In this document: positions 1-5,443 of the stretch, piece by piece
Numbering within the stretch: the first letter of the stretch is position 1
Layout of the letters: each line of letters opens with the position of its first letter
From: Bacillota bacterium
GTDB taxonomy: Bacteria > Bacillota > Desulfotomaculia > Desulfotomaculales > Desulfotomaculaceae
Assembly (NCBI GenBank): GCA_023481335.1
Contig: JAMCWI010000115.1
Coordinates: 1-5,444, forward strand
Direction of reading: 5' to 3'
DNA: 5,444 bases
Translations under genes and position numbers: made by a program
Notes under the pieces: generated by a model
Told to the model about the DNA's origin: nothing
The model's database searches: none
The model's input: only the letters and a program-made list of their open reading frames with translations

Positions 1-283
1 GCATTTTTCTGTTTATCTGCGCACCCGCCTGTTTCGACCCGTTCATCAGCCGGCTGTATGTCATGCCGTTCATGCGCGCCGCCGCGTTGATCCTGGCAAT
101 CCAGAGCTTCCTGAATTCCCGCTTTCTGGCCTTGCGGTCGCGGTAGGCGTAAACCAGGGACTTCATTACCTGCTGTTTGGCCACCCGGAAGAGCTTGCTC
201 TTGGCGCCCCGGTACCCCCTGGCCAGCTTTAAAACTTTTTTATGCCTGGAACGGGAAACAACACTGCTTTTCACCCGTGGCAT
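1..283 (-). CDS. rplT: Large-subunit ribosomal protein L20 (5' part; gene runs off the window)
   Basis: L20 binds 23S rRNA early in 50S subunit assembly, and in Firmicutes it is also the repressor of its own infC-rpmI-rplT operon. I translated the minus strand from the ATG at 283-281. The protein begins MPRVKSSVVSRSRHKKVLK, continues with the L20 hallmark LARGYRGAKSKLFRVAKQQV, and later reads KLWIARINAAARMNGMTYS. This is the basic N-terminal tail followed by the globular domain. About 94 codons lie in the window; the family is usually near 118 residues, so roughly the last fifth is missing because of the window edge, not because the gene is broken. A ribosome binding site AGGGGG (297-292) sits 8 bases before the ATG. 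It is the third gene of the operon, 48 bases after rpmI. A weak GTAAA/TTTAC hairpin (307-326) lies in that gap. Confidence 0.97.
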   Translation of the reverse strand, partial: MPRVKSSVVSRSRHKKVLKLARGYRGAKSKLFRVAKQQVMKSLVYAYRDRKARKREFRKLWIARINAAARMNGMTYSRLMNGSKQAGAQINRKM

Positions 284-331
284 AGTATATTCCCCCTTTT
301 TGCTCTGTAAATAACCCGCTTTTTACCTCGT

Positions 332-523
332 TTACGGCAAAAGCCTGTTTAAGCGGCCGGCGTCAGCCGGGCTTACGATACTTGACTTGCGCAGGTTGCG
401 CTTTCTCTTGGGAGTTTTCTTCCCAAGGATGTGGCTGTGAAAGGCGTGAAAAACCTTCAGCTTCCCGGTCGCCGTCCTTTTAAATCTTTTGGCGGCGCCC
501 CGGTGCGTTTTAATTTTAGGCAC
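332..523 (-). CDS. rpmI: Large-subunit ribosomal protein L35
   Basis: L35 is a small basic protein of the 50S ribosomal subunit. The product is 63 residues, close to the family's usual 64-66. It shows the typical L35 pattern: PKIKTHRGAAKRFKRTATGK at the N-terminus, then the HILGKKTPKRKRNLRK segment, and an ending in GRLNRLLP. The start codon is GTG (523-521), not ATG. It is supported by the ribosome binding site GGAAGGAG (541-534), 10 bases upstream. That site begins on the last base of the infC stop codon TAG (543-541), and only 17 bases separate the two genes, so rpmI is translated from the infC message and may be translationally coupled to it. Its place between infC and rplT is the standard bacterial order. 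Confidence 0.97.
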   Translation of the reverse strand: MPKIKTHRGAAKRFKRTATGKLKVFHAFHSHILGKKTPKRKRNLRKSSIVSPADAGRLNRLLP

Positions 524-540
524 TAAAAAAGCACTCCTTC

Positions 541-1056
541 CTAATTTTCCTGTCTAGGTGCAAGGATCATAATCATGTTCTTTCCTTCAAGTTTAGGCTG
601 TCTTTCAATCGTGGAGAAATCCTTGACGTATTCAGCCAGGCGCTGCAGCAGAACCAGGCCCAGGTTGGTATGCACTATTTCACGGCCCCGGAAGGTGATT
701 GTAGCCTTGACCTTGTCGCCGTCTTTTAAGAAGCGCGTCGCGTTTTTGGCCTTAACTTCAAAATCGTGGTCTTCGATGTTAGGCCGCAGTTTAACTTCCT
801 TTATGTTTACAATCTTCTGCTTTTTCCTTGCCTCTTTCTCGCGCTTGCTTTGCTCGAACTTGTACTTGCCAAAGTCCATTATACGGCAGACAGGAGGTTT
901 GGCCTGAGGAGCAATTTCCACCAGGTCTTGCTGTCTCTCTTCAGCAATTTTCAGGGCTTCCCTGACCGGCATGATGCCGAGCTGGTTGCCCTCACCGTCG
1001 ACCACCCGCACTTCCCTGACCCGGATTTCTTCATTTATCCGAAAATCTTTGGTAAT
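541..1056 (-). CDS. infC: Translation initiation factor IF-3, ATT start codon
   Basis: IF3 binds the 30S subunit, keeps it apart from 50S, and proofreads start codon and initiator tRNA pairing. Starting from ATT at 1056-1054 gives 171 residues, the normal family length. The N-terminus reads (M)TKDFRINEEIRVREVRVVDG, the usual IF3 opening. The N-domain signature AKPPVCRIMDFGKYKFE is at about 52-68, a lysine/arginine-rich linker (KREKEARKKQK) at about 71-81, and the C-domain with KATITFRGRE at about 117-126. A GTG at 1011 would give only 156 residues and cut off the conserved opening. Between the in-frame stop TGA (1065-1063) and that GTG there is no ATG, GTG, TTG or CTG codon, so the conserved start must use ATT. 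The ribosome binding site AAGGAGGTGA lies just upstream. An ATT start is the known arrangement in Escherichia coli infC, where IF3 represses its own translation by discriminating against it. Confidence 0.96.
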   Translation of the reverse strand: MTKDFRINEEIRVREVRVVDGEGNQLGIMPVREALKIAEERQQDLVEIAPQAKPPVCRIMDFGKYKFEQSKREKEARKKQKIVNIKEVKLRPNIEDHDFEVKAKNATRFLKDGDKVKATITFRGREIVHTNLGLVLLQRLAEYVKDFSTIERQPKLEGKNMIMILAPRQEN

Positions 1057-1062
1057 TAGTAT

Positions 1063-1072
1063 TCACCTCCTT
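1063..1072 (-). promoter_or_regulatory. infC ribosome binding site that fixes the ATT start
   Basis: The minus strand reads AAGGAGGTGA, a 10-base match to the 3' end of 16S rRNA. GGAGG is 9 bases from the ATT at 1056. The alternative ATA codon at 1062-1060 would leave only 3 bases and is too close. The GTG at 1011 is more than 50 bases away. Such an extended site plausibly compensates for the poor start codon. The site could pair with CCTT just upstream (4-base stem, GTTC loop), but that hairpin is weak. Confidence 0.9.
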
Positions 1073-1099
1073 GAACAAGGTAAAACTTTAAAATTCCAT

Positions 1100-1132
1100 A
1101 AAAAATACAAGCGGGCTGACCCACCCGCTTGT
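1100..1132 (-). terminator. Intrinsic terminator (attenuator) in the infC leader
   Basis: The minus strand has the 9-base arms ACAAGCGGG (1132-1124) and CCCGCTTGT (1115-1107), perfectly complementary around an 8-base loop, followed at once by TATTTTTTA. It lies downstream of the infC promoter and upstream of the infC ribosome binding site, so it can act only as a regulated attenuator of the operon. It could also stop transcripts that read through from the diguanylate cyclase gene. Confidence 0.9.
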
Positions 1133-1246
1133 AAACAAAAAAGAAACTCGTTTTTTCTTTTTCAAACCTTATCAACAGTGTACTGCACGTCGTAAGGTGA
1201 GAAGCGGATGGCTTCTGCTTGACAAAAATTTGAAATTTTCGCTGTA

Positions 1247-1275
1247 ATTATAGCATATGAGCCTGAGAGAGTCAA
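1247..1275 (-). promoter_or_regulatory. Sigma-A promoter of infC-rpmI-rplT
   Basis: The -35 box TTGACT (1275-1270) and -10 box TATAAT (1252-1247) are separated by exactly 17 bases. This is one mismatch from the housekeeping consensus with ideal spacing, so a strong constitutive promoter is expected, as suits a ribosomal protein operon. The predicted start of transcription is near 1240. The -35 box begins 19 bases after the stop codon of the diguanylate cyclase gene. Confidence 0.93.
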
Positions 1276-1294
1276 TAAAAGATTGCGTCCGCTG

Positions 1295-2869
1295 TTATAT
1301 ATTATCGAAATCGTTCGGCCCCAGGCTAAGTTCCTGCTCGTCGCTTAGCTTTTCACACTCATTGATTTCCACCCGGTTGCGTCCTGCCCTTTTAGCCCAA
1401 TAAAGAGCCCGGTCGGAAGCTGAAACCAGGACCTTCGCGGAGGAACCGGGTAAAGGAGTAACGGTGGCAACCCCCACACTTATTGTCACATACGTGCTTA
1501 CAGGTGAGTTTATATGCTCGATCCCCAGTGATTCCACTCCTTCACGCAGGTTCTCGGCTACGGTTTTGGCGCCGCATGCATTCGTGTCAGGTAAAATAAC
1601 CGCGAACTCCTCTCCACCATAGCGAAAAACCAGGTCCGACGGCCGTTTCAAATTTCTGCTCAGCGCTCCGGCAACCTGTCTTAAGCAATCGTCGCCGCAC
1701 TGATGTCCGTGAGTGTCGTTATATAGTTTAAAATAATCGATATCACACATGAGCAGGGACAGCGGTGTGGCATCACGCGCCGCGCGCCTCCACTCGCGAT
1801 CCAGGAATTCGTCAAAAAATCGGCGATTCGGGATGCCGGTCAGGCCATCCATATGAGAAAGTCGCTGCAGTTCTTCCGCCGCTCTCTTCCGCTCTGAAAT
1901 GTCCATTTTCCTCAGCCTCTCCGCAGCAATCAAGAAGCCGAAAAAGAGCGCGTACAAGCAGAAGGTAATAGCGATACCGAGAAGCCGGAACTCAGTGACC
2001 GTGTTTGTCGATGAGAGAAGAACAATTGACCATCCTTCCCGGTCAACTTGCTGGCGGTTCACTATATAAGATTTACCGTTTAAAGCAACCCCGGCTCCAT
2101 TGGCCGGTTCCGAAGCCAGTACGGCTTGAAAGGGATCGGCGCCAAACTGGCGGGACTCCAGTAAAGTCCTTTGAACTTCCTCATCCAGGGGCCAGAGGCT
2201 GTGTAACAACATGTCTTTGTTCCCGGAAAGAAAAATAATACCGTGCGGGTCAATAAAGAAAGCATAGTGATATCTCGCGAAATCATCTTCCACCTTGTAA
2301 ATAGTTTTCTTCAATACAACTACCCCTATTATTTCCCCCCGCTGACCCCGGACCGGGGCGCTTGCGTAGAAACCCCGCTCTCCTGAAGTTACCCCCAGGG
2401 CAAAATAACGTCCCGCATATCCGGAAATTGCCTTAAGGTAGTAAGGGCGAAAGCCGTAATATTTGCCCACAAAGCTGTCCGGGCTATTCCGGTTGGAGGA
2501 CGCAATGGTCGTCCCCGCAATATCCATGAGGTAGCAGACTGACGCTCCGAACGCAGTATTATACCGGTCAAGGACAGCATTGGCCCTCTCGATATCCGGG
2601 CCACTCCCGGTAATCAAAGCTGGAGCGATCCAGGGGGACCCGGTCATAGCTCTTGCTGCGTTCTCTGCTGCAGTCAGTTCACCCCCCAGTTGGTTTGACA
2701 TTTCGCTGATATTAATGTCGCCCCGCAGCCTCAACTCATCACTGGCGTGATCTCCCAAATATTTTGTCAATAACCAGCCGAGGCAAAGGATGATGACTAA
2801 AGCAACCGGAACCCATATTTTTATCCTGAAATTCCATTTGGGTTTTCCCTGGTCAACCAAGTCATTCAT
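1295..2869 (-). CDS. Membrane-anchored diguanylate cyclase with DctB-like Cache sensor domain
   Basis: It is predicted to make cyclic di-GMP from two GTP. Numbering from the ATG at 2869-2867 (524 residues): a short cytoplasmic N-terminus; membrane segment about 18-37 (VPVALVIILCLGWLL); an extracytoplasmic domain about 38-295; a second membrane segment about 296-316; a linker helix; and a GGDEF domain from about 339 (MDGLTGIPNRRFF) to 504. The active-site loop is GGEEF (418-422), with metal-binding aspartates in CDID and the DTHGHQCGDD motif. The inhibitory site RPSD lies five residues before GGEEF, so product inhibition is probably intact. The sensor contains YLMDIAGTTIASSN, SFVGKYYGFRPYY and YFALGVTSGERGFYAS. 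This resembles the double-Cache domain of the C4-dicarboxylate sensor DctB, but the ligand is unproven. A TTG six codons upstream (2887) is open but lacks a ribosome binding site; the ATG has GAAAGG 10 bases upstream. No HAMP or EAL domain is visible. The gene sits between thrS and infC with its own promoter. Confidence 0.93.
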   Translation of the reverse strand: MNDLVDQGKPKWNFRIKIWVPVALVIILCLGWLLTKYLGDHASDELRLRGDINISEMSNQLGGELTAAENAARAMTGSPWIAPALITGSGPDIERANAVLDRYNTAFGASVCYLMDIAGTTIASSNRNSPDSFVGKYYGFRPYYLKAISGYAGRYFALGVTSGERGFYASAPVRGQRGEIIGVVVLKKTIYKVEDDFARYHYAFFIDPHGIIFLSGNKDMLLHSLWPLDEEVQRTLLESRQFGADPFQAVLASEPANGAGVALNGKSYIVNRQQVDREGWSIVLLSSTNTVTEFRLLGIAITFCLYALFFGFLIAAERLRKMDISERKRAAEELQRLSHMDGLTGIPNRRFFDEFLDREWRRAARDATPLSLLMCDIDYFKLYNDTHGHQCGDDCLRQVAGALSRNLKRPSDLVFRYGGEEFAVILPDTNACGAKTVAENLREGVESLGIEHINSPVSTYVTISVGVATVTPLPGSSAKVLVSASDRALYWAKRAGRNRVEINECEKLSDEQELSLGPNDFDNI

Positions 2870-2942
2870 AACGGAACAGCCTTTCAAAAATTAAAGTAAA
2901 TTATCAGAATATTTCCCCAATTAAACTGGTTAAAATTAAGCA

Positions 2943-2969
2943 ATTCTACAAAAAGTTATTTTTTCCTGC
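2943..2969 (-). promoter_or_regulatory. Candidate sigma-H promoter of the diguanylate cyclase gene
   Basis: The minus strand has GCAGGAAAA with AGGA at 2967-2964, and AGAAT with GAAT at 2946-2943. Exactly 17 bases lie between AGGA and GAAT. The Bacillus sigma-H consensus is AGGAWWW followed by RNNGAAT, and the spoVG sigma-H promoter, as I recall it, has the same 17-base gap. No convincing sigma-A pair is seen in this intergenic region. The predicted start near 2936 leaves an untranslated region of about 67 bases. If real, expression belongs to the transition state or early sporulation rather than fast growth. Confidence 0.62.
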
Positions 2970-2989
2970 AAAATTTCGAAAACAGGAAA
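2962..2989. repeat. Inverted repeat overlapping the sigma-H-like -35 box
   Basis: TTTCCTG (2962-2968) and CAGGAAA (2983-2989) are perfect 7-base inverted arms separated by 14 bases. The spacer contains the palindrome TTTCGAAA (2974-2981). The lower arm covers the AGGA of the candidate promoter at 2943-2969. It lies upstream of the predicted transcript start, so it would act as DNA, for example as an operator, and not as an RNA hairpin. The palindrome also differs by one base from the Spo0A-box core TGTCGAA. No binding protein can be named. Confidence 0.45.
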
Positions 2990-3009
2990 CCAACAAATAT
3001 CCATCATAG

Positions 3010-3052
3010 AAAAAGGTTGCGGCCCTGGCAAAAGGCTCAGGTTGAAGGGCCG
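3010..3052 (-). terminator. Probable terminator downstream of thrS
   Basis: About 30 bases after the thrS stop, the minus strand has CGGCCCT (3052-3046) and AGGGCCG (3026-3020), a 7-base GC-rich stem with a 19-base loop. It is followed after five bases by a run of five T (3014-3010). The large loop and the offset T-run make it less than ideal, but it is the only candidate between thrS and the diguanylate cyclase gene, and it supports separate transcription of the two. Confidence 0.55.
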
Positions 3053-3081
3053 GGCCCCGGCGATAACTTAAGACTATCCAA

Positions 3082-5007
3082 TTAGAATGCCTTCGTCACT
3101 ATTTCCTCCACCAGTTTCTCCGCGAAATCGTTAAGAGGGATGCCACCCAGGTCGCCCTTCGCCCGGTCGCGGACAGCCACAGCCCCCTGCCCGGCCTCTT
3201 TGTCGCCCACTACCAGCATGTAAGGTATTTTAAGACCCTGGGCTTCGCGGATCTTGTAATTGATTTTTTCGTTTCGGGCGTCGAGTTCTACCCGGATGCC
3301 GCGTTTTTCCAGCTGCTCCACCACCGAGCGGGCGTATTCCAGGTGGCGGTCGGTAATCGGCAGTACCCGCGCCTGTACGGGGGCGAGCCAGACCGGAAAG
3401 GCCCCTGCAAAGTGTTCGGTGAGAATGCCGATAAACCTCTCAAGACTGCCGAATATTGTCCGGTGGATCATCACCGGCCGGTGCTTCTGGCCGTCCTCGC
3501 CCACATAGGTCAGGTCGAATACCTCCGGCATCACGAAGTCCAGCTGGATGGTGCCGCACTGCCAGGTGCGGCCGAGGGAATCTTTTAGGTGAAAATCGAT
3601 TTTCGGCCCGTAGAAAGCGCCGTCCCCCTCGTTGACCTTATATTCGAGGCCCCTGGCCTCCAGGGCGTCCCGCAGCGCCCCGGTGGCCATCTCCCAGATC
3701 TCGTCGGAGCCCATGGCATTTTCCGGCTTGGTGGAAAGCTCCACGTGATAGGGGAAGCCGAATAATTTATAGAAATCATCCTCCAGGTTGATGACTCCGA
3801 TTATCTCATCCTTAACCTGGGAAGGAAGCATAAAAATATGGGCGTCATCCTGGGTGAAGCAGCGAACTCTCATCAAACCGTGCAGGGCGCCGGAAAGCTC
3901 GTGCCGGTGCACCAACCCCAGTTCACCCATACGAATGGGCAGTTCCCGGTAGCTGTGCAGCTTGCTCTTGTAAATCAGGATGCCTCCGGGGCAATTCATC
4001 GGCTTTACCGCGTAGTCCCCCTCGTCGATTTTGGTAAAGTACATGTTCTCCCGGTAGTGATCCCAGTGGCCGGACCTTTCCCAAAGGCTGCGGTTTAAAA
4101 TAACCGGCGTGCGGATCTCATGGTATCCGCGCCTGTGATGTTCTTCCCGCCAGAATTTTTCCAGCTCGTTGCGCAAAACCATTCCCTTCGGGTGGAAGAA
4201 GGGGAAGCCCGGCCCCTCGTCCTGGATGGAAAAGAGGTCCAGCTCGGCCCCAAGCTTCCTGTGATCACGCCGTTTGGCCTCTTCAATCCGGAACAGGTAT
4301 TCATCGAGCATGGACTTCTTGGGGAAAGAGGTGCCGTAAACGCGCTGCAGCATCTTATTTTTCTCGCTGCCGCGCCAGTAGGCCCCGGCCAGGTTCAAAA
4401 GCTTCAGCGCCTTCAGCCGGCCGGTGGAGGGCACGTGCGGCCCTGCGCACAGGTCAACGAATTCACCCTGCCGGTAGCAGGAGATTACAGCGTCTTCCGG
4501 CAGGTCCTCAATCAACTCCACCTTGTAGTTTTCCCCAGCCTCACCGAACATTTTAAGCGCCTCCCCGCGGGGGAGTTCAAAGCGCTCGATCGGCAGGTCC
4601 TCTTTAATGATGGCCTCCATCTCTCTTTCAATCTTAGGCAAATCTTCAGGAGTGAAATTTTCGGCCGGGTCAAAATCGTAATAAAAGCCCTCGGCAATGG
4701 CCGGGCCGATGGCCAGCCTGGTGCCGGGGAAAAGCCTCTTTACGGCCTGGGCCAGCACGTGGGAAGAACTGTGCCGGTACACTTCCGCCCCTTCCCCGCT
4801 GTCAAAGGTAACGAATTCTACAGCCGCATCCTGGTTTAATGGTGTACTCAAGTCCACGACCCGGCCGTTTACTTTGGCGGCCAGAGCCTCTTTGGCCAGC
4901 CGGGGGCCAATCTCTCCGGCAATCGCGCGCAAAGTCGCGCCCCGTTCAAATTCCCGCGCCGCACCGTCCGGCAGGTTCACCTTGACCATTGATCCGTTTT
5001 TACTCAT
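3082..5007 (-). CDS. thrS: Threonyl-tRNA synthetase
   Basis: This cytoplasmic class II synthetase joins threonine to tRNA-Thr and hydrolyses mischarged Ser-tRNA-Thr. The 641 residues match the full-length bacterial enzyme. An N-terminal TGS domain spans about 7-67. The editing domain has its catalytic HSSSH (79-83) and the second pair CAGPH (187-191), so proofreading appears intact. The catalytic core runs from about 245 to 540, with zinc ligands Cys339 (MNCPGG), His390 (DDAH) and His515 (MIHRTIFG). Motif 2 lies around RHELSGALHGLMRVRCFTQD (368-387) and motif 3 around GSLERFIG (520-527). The C-terminal anticodon-binding domain is about 545-641. The ATG at 5007 has GGAGG nine bases upstream; a second ATG six codons in has none. 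A T-box leader precedes the gene and a probable terminator follows it, so it is likely monocistronic. No key residue is missing. Confidence 0.98.
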   Translation of the reverse strand: MSKNGSMVKVNLPDGAAREFERGATLRAIAGEIGPRLAKEALAAKVNGRVVDLSTPLNQDAAVEFVTFDSGEGAEVYRHSSSHVLAQAVKRLFPGTRLAIGPAIAEGFYYDFDPAENFTPEDLPKIEREMEAIIKEDLPIERFELPRGEALKMFGEAGENYKVELIEDLPEDAVISCYRQGEFVDLCAGPHVPSTGRLKALKLLNLAGAYWRGSEKNKMLQRVYGTSFPKKSMLDEYLFRIEEAKRRDHRKLGAELDLFSIQDEGPGFPFFHPKGMVLRNELEKFWREEHHRRGYHEIRTPVILNRSLWERSGHWDHYRENMYFTKIDEGDYAVKPMNCPGGILIYKSKLHSYRELPIRMGELGLVHRHELSGALHGLMRVRCFTQDDAHIFMLPSQVKDEIIGVINLEDDFYKLFGFPYHVELSTKPENAMGSDEIWEMATGALRDALEARGLEYKVNEGDGAFYGPKIDFHLKDSLGRTWQCGTIQLDFVMPEVFDLTYVGEDGQKHRPVMIHRTIFGSLERFIGILTEHFAGAFPVWLAPVQARVLPITDRHLEYARSVVEQLEKRGIRVELDARNEKINYKIREAQGLKIPYMLVVGDKEAGQGAVAVRDRAKGDLGGIPLNDFAEKLVEEIVTKAF

Positions 5008-5115
5008 ACTTTATCTCCTCCCTTAGGACTTAAGAAAATTCATTTACTTTAAAAGACAAAAATGATTTAGGGAACTATCCACTGTCCCGTTCCACGCAAG
5101 TCAAGAGCGTCCCAC

Positions 5116-5132
5116 TTGCCCTTTCCGGGCAA
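5116..5132 (-). other. Extra hairpin after the T-box terminator, in the thrS leader
   Basis: TTGCCC and GGGCAA form a 6-base stem with a 5-base GGAAA loop, starting inside the T-run of the T-box terminator. It has no T-run of its own, so it is not a second terminator. It could block back-pairing or stabilise the read-through message. The remaining bases to the thrS ribosome binding site (about 5025-5115) hold no gene; a GGAAC/GTTCC pair with mixed GGGAC repeats is present there. Confidence 0.45.
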
Positions 5133-5161
5133 AAAACAAACCCTGACCGAAACGGTCAGGG
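5131..5161 (-). terminator. T-box regulated terminator upstream of thrS
   Basis: CCCTGACCG (5161-5153) and CGGTCAGGG (5149-5141) form a perfect 9-base stem with a TTT loop, followed directly by TTTGTTTTTT. Its 5' arm is shared with the T-box antiterminator, so the two structures exclude each other. With charged tRNA-Thr the terminator should form and thrS be off. Confidence 0.95.
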
Positions 5162-5409
5162 ACGAAATTTCCGCGGTTCCACCCTGGTTAGAAAGGCGTG
5201 TTTAAGCCCTTCTCCCTCTCTGACTGTGAACAGGCGTCACCCGGCACGGACTACTTCACCTTCCACAAAGGTGAACGGTGGTTTGCCCGCGCTGCTCCAA
5301 GGCGGTTTTCGGCCGGCGCGTCTTAAGGGAGCTTGCAGCCACGGCGCCCTTTCTCTGGAAAGACCAAAAGCAGCCTACTCTTCCTCTTCCCCGCATTTGA
5401 TATTCTTAC
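5131..5409 (-). promoter_or_regulatory. T-box riboswitch, threonine specifier ACC, controlling thrS
   Basis: T-box RNAs read the anticodon and the free 3' end of a tRNA; uncharged tRNA switches them to the antiterminated form. Stem I carries AGTA on its 5' side and, on the 3' side, GAA (5310-5308), one A, then ACC (5306-5304) followed by G. This is the same spacing as GAA-A-GGC in the Bacillus glyQS leader, so the specifier is ACC, read by tRNA-Thr(GGU). An AGAGA bulge follows the 5' strand. Stem II includes a perfect TTCACCTT/AAGGTGAA hairpin (5255-5275), and an AAGGGC/GCCTTT stem fits stem III. The conserved T-box AGGGTGGAACCGCGG is at 5185-5171. Its TGGA would pair with UCCA, predicting a U discriminator on tRNA-Thr. 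CAGGG (5186-5182) can pair with CCCTG (5161-5157) of the terminator arm as antiterminator. Confidence 0.95.
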
Positions 5410-5415
5410 AGCGTC

Positions 5416-5443
5416 ATTATATCATGGGGTGTTTTTTTTTCAA
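5416..5443 (-). promoter_or_regulatory. Sigma-A promoter of thrS
   Basis: The -35 box TTGAAA (5443-5438) and -10 box TATAAT (5421-5416) are 16 bases apart, with an A-rich spacer start. The predicted transcript start near 5409 comes shortly before stem I of the T-box. The untranslated leader would be about 400 bases. The promoter touches the window edge, so anything further upstream cannot be seen. Confidence 0.85.

Larger units (their letters stand above)
1057..1240 (-). promoter_or_regulatory. infC-rpmI-rplT leader RNA, likely L20-responsive attenuator
   Basis: About 184 bases lie between the predicted transcript start (near 1240) and the infC start codon, far more than translation needs. 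In 5' to 3' order on the minus strand there is a small hairpin GAAGC/GCTTC with loop CATCC, the segment CCGCTTCTCACCTTACG, a helix ACCTTA/TAAGGT closing a loop with GTGCAGTACAC, an A/U hairpin AAAAAGAAA/TTTCTTTTT (1162-1138), an intrinsic terminator (1132-1100), and the strong ribosome binding site. This layout matches the Firmicutes L20 leader family, in which L20 binds an RNA mimic of its 23S rRNA site and favours premature termination. The segment ATCCGCTT (1209-1202) can pair with AAGCGGGT (1130-1123) in the 5' arm of the terminator with one G-U pair, giving a candidate antiterminator. The family assignment rests on position, terminator and motif resemblance; I could not run a covariance model. 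Confidence 0.75.

Noticed and set aside
541..1011. IF3 starting at the GTG at 1011
   Set aside because: It has no ribosome binding site at the right distance and would remove the conserved first 15 residues encoded upstream in frame.
1138..1162. A/U hairpin AAAAAGAAA/TTTCTTTTT as a second terminator in the infC leader
   Set aside because: The stem is entirely weak pairs apart from one G-C. A good GC-rich terminator follows immediately, so it is more likely part of the leader fold.
575..1195. Three overlapping plus-strand open frames opposite infC and its leader
   Set aside because: They run antisense to a certain gene and to a structured leader. Their products look like arbitrary translations with no domain signature.
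2867..2887. TTG start for the diguanylate cyclase, adding six residues
   Set aside because: No ribosome binding site precedes the TTG, whereas the ATG at 2869 has GAAAGG 10 bases upstream.
2895..2935. Possible sigma-A -10 box TGATAAT upstream of the diguanylate cyclase
   Set aside because: No acceptable -35 box lies 16-18 bases upstream, and such AT-rich words are expected by chance in this spacer.
3585..4304. Short minus-strand open frames inside thrS in another frame
   Set aside because: They are frame shadows of thrS with no ribosome binding site or recognisable content.
4120..4839. Plus-strand open frame of 239 codons opposite thrS
   Set aside because: It is a shadow of the GC-rich thrS coding strand. 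It has no family motif, and thrS is conserved throughout.
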